Positions 8,445 to 17,756 of a stretch of DNA of 64,000 nt are shown here, piece by piece. The notes beneath the pieces were generated by a model that saw only the letters and a program-made list of their open reading frames with translations, searched no databases and was not told where the DNA came from. The DNA comes from CAKZNE01 sp963976435 (GTDB taxonomy: Bacteria; Bacteroidota; Bacteroidia; Flavobacteriales; Schleiferiaceae), in the NCBI GenBank assembly GCA_963976435.1, contig CAXBKQ010000016.1, forward strand, positions 28,164-92,163. Direction: 5' to 3'. Made by a program: the position numbers and the translations under genes. How positions within the stretch are numbered: position 1 is the stretch's first letter; each line of letters opens with the position of its first letter.

Positions 8445-10052
8445 TTAAAAATCGTAATACTGGTTAAACACCTCAGTCCTGAGCCCGAAGTATATGTATG
8501 TTGAATTTGTTGTGGATATTGGTGATGTATTTTCAATACTTGAATCTAATTTACGAATTCTAGCGCCAAGTTCAAGTTTTAAATTGGATGAAGGGTTCAG
8601 CAAGTAAGAAGCTCTTAGTCCTATATAATTAAGTTTAGCTGGCACTCCCTGGCCAGTGGTATTATTATAATCTTGTTCTCGTGTTTTATAAGACAAATAA
8701 ATGTTTGATCCCCAATTGGAACCGGCTGTATCTAATCCTATTGATCCAAAATGAAACCTGGCTTCAAATTCCCACCTTTGGTAATTATATTGAAAATGCA
8801 GGAGATACTCCTCAAAATTTGCTCCCCATGGATGGGCTAGAGATTGGGAGTAATGGGCATAATTTCCAAGCGGTACTAAATGAGAGTAGGTATAGGGGCT
8901 GGCTTTATTGAATTCTACACGTGCAAACAAACCTTCTAGTCCTAATAAATCATAAGCTTTAATTCCAAGCTGAAATCCATATTTATTTCCCCAATAACCC
9001 GTTCCAGCAAAAAACTCAGAACCTGTAAATTCATCTAAAACAAATTGGGAGTAAACCTGAAGACCCTTTTTCAATTTATAACTTGAAGCAATTCCCAAAA
9101 GGGCATTTCCCACATTTGAGCCTACTGAAAATTCCACGGGTCTATAAAAAATAATAGGATTATAAAAGGAAACATCCATTCTTCGATTCTGAAGAGTATC
9201 GGAAAGAATTATAGCTTCAAAGAAACTTAGGTTCCATCGATTTGTAATATCAATACTGAGGTAGTGGCTAGCCAGGCTCTTTCTTAAAAATATATTATCC
9301 GGTGCAACTTGTTTTCTTACATCATACATCTGCGCCCAAAGGTTCACATACTTTACTCTTCCAAAACTGGTTTGGATTCTAAAAAAAGGATAATTAAATG
9401 ATGCATCAGAAAGCAGCATAGATCTGTATCCTTCGCCGAAAAAATTACGACCCTGACCAGCTGTGAATATGAAAATATCATTGGGTTTGAAATTAATCTC
9501 CCCACTGGCCATATTAAAATCATGACCATTGTCACCAAAATTTCTTGTAAAACCTTGTTGTGGAGCTACATTCCATTGATTTATCCAGCTATCAATATAA
9601 GCTGGGAAGATGGCCTGTGTTTCAAAAAACGAACTAGAGAAGGTTAGCATTTCTCCGAGTTTACCTGAAAGACCAAAACCTCTTGAATTTAAGTACAAAT
9701 TATTTCCAGTTTCACCTTCTCTACCCAATTGAAGGTTTACAAACGGATCGATTTTAAACTCGTAATTTTCACCTTTAAGGTAAACTAGATTTTCGTTGAA
9801 AAGTTTCCTACCGAACCATGATTTATAGGCAAAACTCAGATCATTAATTCTTTGCTCTCTTGCCTTTTTTAGTTTGGGGTTCAGCTCATAGCTATTCAGG
9901 TTAATAGAACTGTGGTAAAAGGAATCGGTAGAATAAAGGCTCTTTTGAAGAACCGCTTCTAATCTATGATTTTTTGGAGAATATAAATTTTGAGCAACAG
10001 CAAGAATAGGAAGAAAAAAAAGCAGATTTAGAAATACTATTTTCCTAGTCAT
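8445..10052 (-). CDS. Outer-membrane beta-barrel protein, Wzi/RemB-like
   Basis: 535 residues with a cleavable signal (hydrophobic 4-18, probable cleavage after AVAQ). The rest is rich in alternating aromatic strands ending in an aromatic-terminal segment (VFNQYYDF), the pattern of an outer-membrane barrel. Size and position beside a capsule locus suggest a Wzi-like capsule-assembly or surface-attachment protein; the flavobacterial gliding protein RemB has a similar plan. It overlaps the PglF-like gene by 8 bases, so it is the end of the sugar operon, and XrtF follows 2 bases later. Confidence 0.65.
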   Translation of the reverse strand: MTRKIVFLNLLFFLPILAVAQNLYSPKNHRLEAVLQKSLYSTDSFYHSSINLNSYELNPKLKKAREQRINDLSFAYKSWFGRKLFNENLVYLKGENYEFKIDPFVNLQLGREGETGNNLYLNSRGFGLSGKLGEMLTFSSSFFETQAIFPAYIDSWINQWNVAPQQGFTRNFGDNGHDFNMASGEINFKPNDIFIFTAGQGRNFFGEGYRSMLLSDASFNYPFFRIQTSFGRVKYVNLWAQMYDVRKQVAPDNIFLRKSLASHYLSIDITNRWNLSFFEAIILSDTLQNRRMDVSFYNPIIFYRPVEFSVGSNVGNALLGIASSYKLKKGLQVYSQFVLDEFTGSEFFAGTGYWGNKYGFQLGIKAYDLLGLEGLFARVEFNKASPYTYSHLVPLGNYAHYSQSLAHPWGANFEEYLLHFQYNYQRWEFEARFHFGSIGLDTAGSNWGSNIYLSYKTREQDYNNTTGQGVPAKLNYIGLRASYLLNPSSNLKLELGARIRKLDSSIENTSPISTTNSTYIYFGLRTEVFNQYYDF

Positions 10053-11982
10053 TCACAATCTTCTTCAAATCCAAAGATGCAAAAACAGAATTATTACTAA
10101 TATATTCAGGCACCATTTTCTTTAGTTCAGCAACCATCTGATTGTTCTCACCTTTTTCCACATACTCCCACAACATCATTATTTTATTGGAAGTCTCTTC
10201 AAATTCATAAGATTGAACATCTGCAATAAGAATTTTTGGATGATGAGTTTTTTTGGTGTTCTCTTGAACCGCTAATAATTCTTCATAAAGCTTCTCACCA
10301 GGTCTTAAGCCAACTTCAACGATTTCAATATCCTTGCCTAATTTAAGTCCAGAAAGGATTATCATCTTTTTGGCTAAATCGTAAATTTTTACGGACTCCC
10401 CCATATCAAAGACAAAAATCTCTCCTCCTTTACCCATTGAACCTGCTTCTAATACCAAATTACAAGCTTCGGGAATAGTCATGAAATAACGAGTAATACT
10501 TTTGTCTGTAAGGGTAATTGGTCCGCCCATTTCTATTTGCCTTCTAAAAAGGGGAATTACGGATCCATTGCTACCTAAAACATTTCCAAATCTGGTAATG
10601 ACAAATTGGGTTTTAATACCCTTTTTGGATTGCAGGCTTTGTGTATAAATTTCGGCAGTTCTTTTGGTGGCTCCCATCACATTAGTAGGGTTTACAGCCT
10701 TATCTGTAGACACCATTACAAATTTACCCACTTGATATCTTACCGATAGATCGGCAATCATTTTAGTACCGAAAACATTCGTTTTTATGGCTTCATATGG
10801 ATTATCCTCCATTAGAGGAACATGCTTATATGCCGCTGCATGAAAAACCAAATCGGGTTTATAGGCTTCAAAAACCTTTATCATTCTGGATTCATCTGCA
10901 ACATCACCCATTACACACTCTACCAATTTAAAGAGGTCTGGGCTTTCCGATTTCATCTCAATTTGCAAATCATACAGAGGAGATTCTGCCTGATCTAATA
11001 AAATCACTTTTTTGGGAGAATAGTGAAGCAACTGACGAGAAATTTCGCTGCCAATAGATCCCGCTGCTCCGGTAACCAAAATGGTTTTGCTTTTTATTTC
11101 TCTAGAAATATTTACATTATCCAGAACAATTGGATCTCTTTCTAAAAGATCTTCTATTCTAACATTTTTAATCTGCTTAGTACTCAGCTCACCGTGAATC
11201 CAATTTTCAATAGGTGGAACAATTTTCACCTCCAAATTCTTTTCTAATGCCGCTTCGGTTATTTCCTTTTTTCTTTTGGAGCTAAGATCATGTTGAATGG
11301 AAATAATGATTTGATCAGTTTTATATTTTTCTACAAAATTCCCTTCAAATATTTTTTTAGGATTAAAAACCAAAACCCCTTCAATGGCTTTACCAACTTT
11401 ATAAGGGTTATCATCTACAAATCCTTGAACCTCGTAATCTCTTTTATTTTCTTGCAAAAGAGTGTTTTTGGTAATTAAGCCTGAAGATCCAGCACCATAA
11501 ATAAGCACTTTGGTCTTTTTATGGGTTTTACCATTTAAAGCACTTTGATATACCACCTTTATTCCTAAACGGGATCCGATGAGAAAAAATAGGTTTAATA
11601 AGAAATGGATTAATAAAATGGATTTTGAAGCATTCCAAATTTCACCTTTAAAAACTCCATCTTGCATACCTAGCACACTTAATGCTAGCAATACAACCAA
11701 GGCGAATGTGGAGGCTTTTAAAATATTATAGGCATCTCTTAGTCCGGTATGCCTTATTATTCCAGCATAAGACTTAAAGGAAAGGAAACCCATAAAATAA
11801 ACCAGGACTACCAAAATTAGGTAGGTAGAATTCCAACTACCTCTTAAATCAACAAAATCGAAATTAAATCTAAGGAAGGATGCTAGGAAATAGGAAATCG
11901 CTACCAGAGCAGAATCAAATATCAGCACTATCCACCGAGCTAGGTAGCGGTCTGAGTTTTTGTTTAGGAAATCCTTAATCAA
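10045..11982 (-). CDS. Membrane nucleoside-diphosphate-sugar 4,6-dehydratase (PglF/WbpM/CapD-like)
   Basis: 645 residues, full-length member of the family. Four N-terminal helices (about 15-110) are followed by a first Rossmann domain (VLIYGAGSSG) and a second, catalytic SDR domain (VTGAAGSIGSEI near 300). The usual catalytic Tyr is Met in NPTNVMGATKR, as is characteristic of PglF/WbpM. The expected reaction is UDP-GlcNAc to UDP-4-keto-6-deoxy-GlcNAc. PglE-, PglD- and PglC-like genes lie just upstream, forming a bacillosamine-type set. No ATG exists near the start, so TTG at 11982 is used; an in-frame stop lies upstream. Confidence 0.9.
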   Translation of the reverse strand: MIKDFLNKNSDRYLARWIVLIFDSALVAISYFLASFLRFNFDFVDLRGSWNSTYLILVVLVYFMGFLSFKSYAGIIRHTGLRDAYNILKASTFALVVLLALSVLGMQDGVFKGEIWNASKSILLIHFLLNLFFLIGSRLGIKVVYQSALNGKTHKKTKVLIYGAGSSGLITKNTLLQENKRDYEVQGFVDDNPYKVGKAIEGVLVFNPKKIFEGNFVEKYKTDQIIISIQHDLSSKRKKEITEAALEKNLEVKIVPPIENWIHGELSTKQIKNVRIEDLLERDPIVLDNVNISREIKSKTILVTGAAGSIGSEISRQLLHYSPKKVILLDQAESPLYDLQIEMKSESPDLFKLVECVMGDVADESRMIKVFEAYKPDLVFHAAAYKHVPLMEDNPYEAIKTNVFGTKMIADLSVRYQVGKFVMVSTDKAVNPTNVMGATKRTAEIYTQSLQSKKGIKTQFVITRFGNVLGSNGSVIPLFRRQIEMGGPITLTDKSITRYFMTIPEACNLVLEAGSMGKGGEIFVFDMGESVKIYDLAKKMIILSGLKLGKDIEIVEVGLRPGEKLYEELLAVQENTKKTHHPKILIADVQSYEFEETSNKIMMLWEYVEKGENNQMVAELKKMVPEYISNNSVFASLDLKKIVND

Positions 11983-12107
11983 TTTTTGTTGGTTTGAGGC
12001 TGTAAATTTAATTGAAATTAACGAATCCTATAAAAAATCATGATTTTAATTCTCTTTAGCAAGGAAAGCCCATCATAAAAAAGACTCCTATCCCCTTGAA
12101 AACTCCT

Positions 12108-13259
12108 TTATACAAACAGTTGATCGAGAGTATTAAAAATGCGTTCAAAATCAGATTCACTAAGATTTGAACCACTTGGCAGACATAAACCTATTTCAAA
12201 AAGTCTTTCGGAAGTTCCATCTCCAAAGAACAATTCATTTTCAAAAACTGGCTGTAGGTGCATGGGTTTCCAAAGTGGTCTAGCTTCAATATTTTCCTTT
12301 TCTAAAGTCAATCTAATATTTTCCCTACTAATACCTTTATTGGTTTCAGGATCGACCAGTATGCAGGTTAGCCATCTATTGCTAAAGGAATTTTCTTCTT
12401 CTTCTTGAAATATTACAGAATATCCCAAATCATTTTTTGCATTAAAATAATCAAGGTATCGAAAGTAGTTTGCCCTACGAGCTTCAATTCTGTCGTTTAG
12501 TACCATCATTTGTCCACGACCTATTCCGGCTAAAACATTACTCATCCTATAATTATATCCAATAGCAGAATGTTGGTAATGAGGGGCTTCATCGCGTGCC
12601 TGAGTAGCTAGGAATCTAGATCTATCTATCAACTCCTTGCTATGGGAAACAAGTGCTCCACCGCCGCTTGTAGTAATAATTTTATTTCCATTAAAAGAAT
12701 AAACACCTAGCTTACCAAAAGTACCGGTAAGCACATCTCCATATTTACTACCTAAACTTTCGGCAGCATCTTCAATTACTGGAACGGAATAGCTATTGGC
12801 CAATTCCATAATCTCATCCATTTTAGAAGGATTTCCATAAAGATGGACTGGAAGAATGGCTTTAATTCTATCTGCTTTTCCTTGAGAACTTAAGTAATCA
12901 AGAGCTTCTTTTAAGGCCTTTGGAGACATATTCCAGGTGTCCTCTTCAGAATCTATAAAAACGGGATGTGCACCGCGATAGGTAATTGGATTTGCGGAGG
13001 CACAAAAGGTAAAGCTTTGCACTAATACATAATCACCAGGTCCTATATCTAATAAATCCATGCTCAGGTGTAGAGCGGCAGTACCAGAACTCAACACAGC
13101 GGCATGATCAATACTATTATAATCTTGAATGGCTTTTTCTAGGCCATTTACATGTGGGCCAAGAGGCGCTATCCAATTGGTTTCAAAAGCTTCATTAACA
13201 AACTCTTGCTCTTTATCACCCATATGAGGTGAGGAAAGCCAAATTTTTTCTTTATTCAT
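12108..13259 (-). CDS. DegT/DnrJ/EryC1 sugar aminotransferase, PglE-like
   Basis: 383 residues, fold-type I PLP enzyme. The Schiff-base lysine is Lys193 in SFNGNKIITTSGGG. The NWIAPLGP start and the SSGTAALHLSM segment are typical of the PglE/LegC-type subgroup, which aminates C4 of a 4-keto-6-deoxy sugar with glutamate as donor. It lies one base after the PglD-like gene and upstream of the PglF-like dehydratase, so it most likely makes UDP-4-amino-4,6-dideoxy-GlcNAc. 125 bases without a gene separate it from the dehydratase. Confidence 0.87.
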   Translation of the reverse strand: MNKEKIWLSSPHMGDKEQEFVNEAFETNWIAPLGPHVNGLEKAIQDYNSIDHAAVLSSGTAALHLSMDLLDIGPGDYVLVQSFTFCASANPITYRGAHPVFIDSEEDTWNMSPKALKEALDYLSSQGKADRIKAILPVHLYGNPSKMDEIMELANSYSVPVIEDAAESLGSKYGDVLTGTFGKLGVYSFNGNKIITTSGGGALVSHSKELIDRSRFLATQARDEAPHYQHSAIGYNYRMSNVLAGIGRGQMMVLNDRIEARRANYFRYLDYFNAKNDLGYSVIFQEEEENSFSNRWLTCILVDPETNKGISRENIRLTLEKENIEARPLWKPMHLQPVFENELFFGDGTSERLFEIGLCLPSGSNLSESDFERIFNTLDQLFV

Positions 13260-13260
13260 T

Positions 13261-14445
13261 CTATTTTGCGGGTATTCCTTTTACAATACTATTAGCTGAA
13301 ATATCATTTGTCACTACTGCTCCAGCTCCAATTATGGAGTTTTTGCCAATTCTTACATTTGGAAGTATCGTGGCTCCGGTTCCTACATATACTCCTTCTT
13401 CCAAATATACACCTCCCCCTAGGTTTACGGATGGCATTAGGGAAACAAAATCTTCAAGGTAGACGTCATGTCCAATGGTACAATTCAAATTTAAAACGCA
13501 AAAATCACCTATCCGAATAGAGGTGGTTAAAATACAAGCTGCTGTAATAATATTCCCTATTCCCATTTCAATATTGGCTTTGTCTTGTAGTAAGGCCTGG
13601 GGATGAATTAAATTTGGGAAGCTACATTTTACTGGAATTCTCTGGTAAACAGAACGTCGATCTTTTGAATCTCCAATTGCAATTAAAACAGATTGATCTT
13701 TTTGAATATCATTCAAAGGATTGCTTTGGATATTAGAATCTGAAGGGCTCTGTTCATCATAGAAGCTTCCAAAACTCAATCCTAGAAATTGGATCATGGA
13801 TTTCACCTCTTGTCCAAAACCTCCGGCACCAATAATTCCAAACTGCTTTTTTTCCTTTAATATTGATTTTCCAGGAACCCCTGCATAGGATTCTCCATCT
13901 TTTACATTAGATAAAATTACAGCACCTGCTCCGATGGTACAATTCTTCCCAATACTAACATTTGGGATAATGGTAGCACCTGCTCCTATATGACTTCCCT
14001 CGCCAATTTTCACCCCACCACAAAGCGTGGCATTAGGGCTAATATGTACATAGTCCTCAATAATACAATCGTGGTCTATACTTGCAGAAGTGTTTACAAT
14101 ACAATGTTTCCCAATGCGGCTATCTTTATTGATGGTCGCTGAAGCCATTACCACTGTTCCTTCCTCAATTATTACCCCTTCACTAATAATGGAATTAGGA
14201 TGGACGGCAACTTGAAATTGAACATTTTGAAGGCTCTGGGATATTTTTTTACGTATTCCATTGTTTCCAATTGCGATAATCAGCTTGCTTTGCTTCGGCA
14301 AACTAGCAAGGGGGGAATTTATTCTTTTTCCAAACAAAAAATCATCTGAAGATTCATCCACATAAAAGGATTCTACTTCAATATTATTTCTTTGAAGGAT
14401 ATCAAAGATTACTTTAGCATGTCCGCCAGCACCCAGTAAAATCAT
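13261..14445 (-). CDS. Tandem-duplicated PglD/NeuD-like sugar O/N-acetyltransferase
   Basis: 394 residues, about twice the family length of roughly 200. Both halves carry the complete plan: a small nucleotide-binding N-domain (GAGGHAKV at 5-12; GAGGFGQEV at 206-214) and a left-handed beta-helix of hexapeptide repeats (about 82-195 and 280-394). The catalytic-base His is present in both: His125 in SIDHD and His326 in TIGHD. The second PglD His (His134 here) is replaced by Ser in the second half. Each half ends in a G(V/I)P-(G/A)K motif. PglD acetylates the C4 amino group made by PglE. It overlaps the PglC-like gene by 4 bases. The halves may act on two sites or substrates. Confidence 0.88.
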   Translation of the reverse strand: MILLGAGGHAKVIFDILQRNNIEVESFYVDESSDDFLFGKRINSPLASLPKQSKLIIAIGNNGIRKKISQSLQNVQFQVAVHPNSIISEGVIIEEGTVVMASATINKDSRIGKHCIVNTSASIDHDCIIEDYVHISPNATLCGGVKIGEGSHIGAGATIIPNVSIGKNCTIGAGAVILSNVKDGESYAGVPGKSILKEKKQFGIIGAGGFGQEVKSMIQFLGLSFGSFYDEQSPSDSNIQSNPLNDIQKDQSVLIAIGDSKDRRSVYQRIPVKCSFPNLIHPQALLQDKANIEMGIGNIITAACILTTSIRIGDFCVLNLNCTIGHDVYLEDFVSLMPSVNLGGGVYLEEGVYVGTGATILPNVRIGKNSIIGAGAVVTNDISANSIVKGIPAK

Positions 14446-15047
14446 AAATTTCCTTTAAATTTCTCCATGGTTACTGCTGTATTTGAGCTTATCCCTTCAG
14501 ATTTTACCACCTTTTTTATTGTGAGAAACATAATTTTTAAATCTAAGAGAAAACTTTGATTTTCCACATACCAAACATCCAATTCGAATTTACTTTTCCA
14601 GGAAATGGCATTTCTACCATTTATTTGAGCCCAACCTGTAATGCCCGGCCTAACATTATGTCTTCTTTGTTGCTCTTCATTATAAAGTGGTAAATATTCT
14701 ACAAGCAAGGGTCTAGGGCCAACAATGCTCATATCCCCTTTTATCACGTTTAGCAATTGAGGAATTTCATCAAGGGAAGATTTTCTTACGAATTGTCCAA
14801 TGGGTGTTAACCTTTCTGAATCGGGTAAAAAAGATCCATTTTCATCTTTTTTATCATTCATGGTCTTAAATTTTATTACCTGAAATACTTTTCCATTTTT
14901 ACCTGGTCTTTTTTGAGTAAAAAAAATATTTCCTCTATTGGAGAATGCCAAAAAAACCATCAACACAAAAAACACAGGAGATAATAATAGGAATACAATG
15001 CTGGCGAAAATAAAATCGCAAAGGGGTTTCATCAGGAATTTATACAT
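14442..15047 (-). CDS. Initiating phosphoglycosyltransferase (PglC-like sugar transferase)
   Basis: 201 residues, the compact monotopic form. A re-entrant hydrophobic helix (about 12-33) precedes the catalytic core with the Asp93-Glu94 dyad (SLDEIPQ), the GDMSIVGPRP motif and RPGITGWAQING. It transfers a sugar phosphate from UDP-sugar to undecaprenyl phosphate at the inner membrane, starting repeat-unit assembly. Directly followed by PglD-, PglE- and PglF-like genes, so the first sugar is predicted to be a bacillosamine-type residue. It is the only such enzyme in the window. Confidence 0.92.
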   Translation of the reverse strand: MYKFLMKPLCDFIFASIVFLLLSPVFFVLMVFLAFSNRGNIFFTQKRPGKNGKVFQVIKFKTMNDKKDENGSFLPDSERLTPIGQFVRKSSLDEIPQLLNVIKGDMSIVGPRPLLVEYLPLYNEEQQRRHNVRPGITGWAQINGRNAISWKSKFELDVWYVENQSFLLDLKIMFLTIKKVVKSEGISSNTAVTMEKFKGNL

Positions 15048-15399
15048 TCATGAACATATTTTAAAACTTCATAAGTAAAAGACCAAAATTTCTATATTCC
15101 TCAGCCATAGCTCAATGTCAAAAATCCTTCAAAGCCTTTTTCTCCTCTCGAAAGGGTAATGCCTTTTTCTAGGCCATACCATCCTAAAATTGGCTTAAAA
15201 TTTTTCTGAGCTTTTTTTTGGATAAATTATTTTATCCAATGTATTTCTACTTATTCGTCCTTGAATTTTATACCCAGTAAATTTCTATCCAATTCAATTG
15301 AGCTAAAGCTGGGCAAATATAAAATTCTTTTAAGGATAATAGTTCTATTCTATCCTTTGACTTAATGCAAATGCGAAATGATTTTGAAAATATTAATTT
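15048..15399 (-). promoter_or_regulatory. 352-base intergenic region with a candidate internal promoter
   Basis: No coding region is seen. The minus strand carries a perfect -7 box TATATTTG at 15314-15321, but no clear -33 TTTG at the expected distance. If used, it would give the PglC-D-E-F genes their own transcript with a leader of about 260 bases. No convincing terminator hairpin was found. Confidence 0.35.
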
Positions 15400-16620
15400 C
15401 TATTTTTCAAAGGAATTAATCAATTTAATAAATCTAGCAACTCCTTGTTTTTGAGACATGGTATTGTAATAATAGTTTCTTCCATTATCTCCAAACTCCT
15501 GCAATTTAAGGGGATTCAATTTTATGAATTCTGAGGCTTTTAGAACAAAGTCATCGACATCTTGAGCATTAAATGCCAGGCCGGCTTTGGCATCTTTTAC
15601 TATTTGGGAAGCTTCACCATCCACTCCAACCAATACTGCTTTTCCAGATTGCAAATAAGACTGCACTTTTGAAGGTATTGTTATTTCAAACAATGGATCT
15701 TTTTTAAGGTGAACCAAAAGGACATCTGCAGATTGCAAAAATTTGTTCACTTCTGATGGACCAACTTTGGCTAGGAATTCTACAGTGTCTTCCAAGTTTA
15801 ATTTTTTACATAGATCCACTAGCTCCGGTTTGGAAATCCCGTCTCCTAAAAACTGAATTTTAAAATTCTCAGCATTTTCTTTAAGCTTTTTAGCACCGTA
15901 AATTATAGTTTCCAAAGACTGTGCACGGCCCATATTGCCTGCAAATAAAAACACACAGGTTTCATTTTTCTTTTCCTGTCTTTTTAATTCCTTAATTTCA
16001 TTTATAGACCAATTGTAGACTATTTGGATTTTGTCTTCACTTACACCTTTCTCAATTAATTTATTTTTGAAACCATTAGAAATCACCGAAATTTTATCGA
16101 GGCGTTTATAAAAAAAGTTCATAAACTTTCCAATATTATTAAGCAAAGACTCATTGTTAATCATCCCGGTAGCCTTAAGCGTATCTGGCCACATATCTTG
16201 AATGTCGTAAATAGTTTTGGCTCCAAACAAGTTTTTAAACCACATTGTAGGAAATAAGACCGTAGCTGGGGGGTGATAGGAGATAATAAATTTCGCCTTT
16301 TTCACTACAAAACTCCCAAGGATTATCGCGGAAAATGCAAAACTCAAATAATTTAAAATTCTTCCAATTTTTGAAACCCCATGACTAGGATAAAGCGGTA
16401 CTCGACGGATTACTACTCCGTCAATCACTTCCTTTTTGTAGAGAGATTGTTTGTATCCATCATAAATTTTCCCTCCCGGATAATTTGGGAAACCAGTTAA
16501 AACTTGAACAGAAAAGCCTTCCTCTACCAAACCCCTGCACAGCGAATGCCAGCGAACATCTGGCTGTTCTGGGTTATAAAATTGGGAAATAAAGAGGATT
16601 CGTTTTTTTATTTCTGCCAA
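15400..16620 (-). CDS. wbuB: GT4 glycosyltransferase, WbuB-like (probable L-FucNAc transferase)
   Basis: 406 residues. The N-terminus (KKRILFISQFYNPEQPDVRW, then GFPNYPGGKIYDGY and RRVPLYPSHG) closely follows WbuB, the enzyme that in E. coli O-antigen clusters transfers L-FucNAc. The C-terminal GT-B half has the VFLFAGNMGRAQ strand and a sugar-nucleotide-binding Glu region. It follows the three UDP-L-FucNAc genes directly, which supports this donor. The only available start is TTG at 16620 (an in-frame TAG lies 9 bases upstream), giving a 13-base overlap with fnlC. Confidence 0.82.
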   Translation of the reverse strand: MAEIKKRILFISQFYNPEQPDVRWHSLCRGLVEEGFSVQVLTGFPNYPGGKIYDGYKQSLYKKEVIDGVVIRRVPLYPSHGVSKIGRILNYLSFAFSAIILGSFVVKKAKFIISYHPPATVLFPTMWFKNLFGAKTIYDIQDMWPDTLKATGMINNESLLNNIGKFMNFFYKRLDKISVISNGFKNKLIEKGVSEDKIQIVYNWSINEIKELKRQEKKNETCVFLFAGNMGRAQSLETIIYGAKKLKENAENFKIQFLGDGISKPELVDLCKKLNLEDTVEFLAKVGPSEVNKFLQSADVLLVHLKKDPLFEITIPSKVQSYLQSGKAVLVGVDGEASQIVKDAKAGLAFNAQDVDDFVLKASEFIKLNPLKLQEFGDNGRNYYYNTMSQKQGVARFIKLINSFEK

Positions 16621-17738
16621 ACTACTCTATTTATATAGGATGTATAGGATAAAATAATTCTCACCACTTTTTCTCCTACATTCGGCATGGAGTAATCGGC
16701 AACCTTTCTCAAATTTCTTTCGCTAAGGTTTTGAAACTTCAAGTGTTCCAAAGCTTGCATTATTCGTTCAGAATCCAATCCCACCATCATAACTGATGCT
16801 TCTTCCATTGCTTCTGGCCTTTCGTGAGCATCTCTAATATTAAGGGCTCTAAAGTTCATTATGGAGGATTCTTCAGAGATGGTTCCACTATCCGAAAGCA
16901 CGGCAAATGCGTTTTTCTGTAGGGCATTATAATCGCTAAAACCCAATGGTTTTAGGAATTGAACATTTGGATGCATTTTTAAATCTTCCTTATCCAGTCG
17001 ATTTCTTGTTCTTGGATGAGTACTAACAATTACAGGGTAATTGTATTTTTCGGCAATTAAGTTCAATGTCTTTAGCAGTCCAGAAAAATTCACATCATTG
17101 GTAATATTTTCCTCCCTGTGTGCAGATATCACAAAATACTTTTGCTTTTCAAGTCCAAGGGTTTGATGAACATTACTAGCATCAATTTGATGCATATAGT
17201 GATTTAGAACTTCAAACATTGGGCTTCCTGTTTTTATTACCCTATCTGCCGACATTCCTTCCCTAAGTAAATATTCTCTTGCAATATCACTATAGGTAAG
17301 ATTAATATCACTTACATGATCTACTATCCTCCTATTGGTTTCTTCAGGAACTCTTTGATCGAAGCAACGATTTCCAGCTTCCATATGAAAAATTGGAATT
17401 TTCCTCTTTTTTGCAGGAATGGCGCACAAACAGCTATTTGTATCTCCCAAAACTAAGAAGGCATCTGGATTTTCTTTTTCTAGAATTGGATCTACTTTAA
17501 TAAGAATTTGACCAACAGTTTCTGTGGCATTTTTTCCTGCGGCTTCAAGAAAATAATCTGGTTTCCTAATTCCTAAATCTTCGAAGAAGATTTGGTTTAG
17601 CTCATAATCATAATTTTGACCCGTATGAACAATCAGGTGTTCTATGGCATCAGATTCATCCAGCTTTGCCATTACTCGGGAAAGCCTAATAATTTCTGGT
17701 CTGGTTCCTACTACTGTTAAAACCTTTAATTTATTCAT
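16608..17738 (-). CDS. fnlC: UDP-2-acetamido-2,6-dideoxy-L-talose 2-epimerase (FnlC/WbjD/CapG)
   Basis: 376 residues, non-hydrolysing UDP-GlcNAc 2-epimerase superfamily. The N-terminal VVGTRPEIIRLSR, the VLGDTNSCL strand and the HMEAGNRCFDQRVPEE loop are typical of the WbjD/CapG branch. It catalyses the last step to UDP-L-FucNAc. The ATG at 17738 is preferred to a TTG one codon earlier. It lies 18 bases after fnlB in an fnlA-fnlB-fnlC order identical to known clusters. Confidence 0.9.
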   Translation of the reverse strand: MNKLKVLTVVGTRPEIIRLSRVMAKLDESDAIEHLIVHTGQNYDYELNQIFFEDLGIRKPDYFLEAAGKNATETVGQILIKVDPILEKENPDAFLVLGDTNSCLCAIPAKKRKIPIFHMEAGNRCFDQRVPEETNRRIVDHVSDINLTYSDIAREYLLREGMSADRVIKTGSPMFEVLNHYMHQIDASNVHQTLGLEKQKYFVISAHREENITNDVNFSGLLKTLNLIAEKYNYPVIVSTHPRTRNRLDKEDLKMHPNVQFLKPLGFSDYNALQKNAFAVLSDSGTISEESSIMNFRALNIRDAHERPEAMEEASVMMVGLDSERIMQALEHLKFQNLSERNLRKVADYSMPNVGEKVVRIILSYTSYINRVVWQK

Positions 17739-17756
17739 CAAAATTTGTTTTATGAT

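Noticed and set aside
15048..15399. A decayed transposase or lost gene in the gap before pglC
   Set aside because: All frames are short and show no protein family pattern; no terminal inverted repeats were seen.
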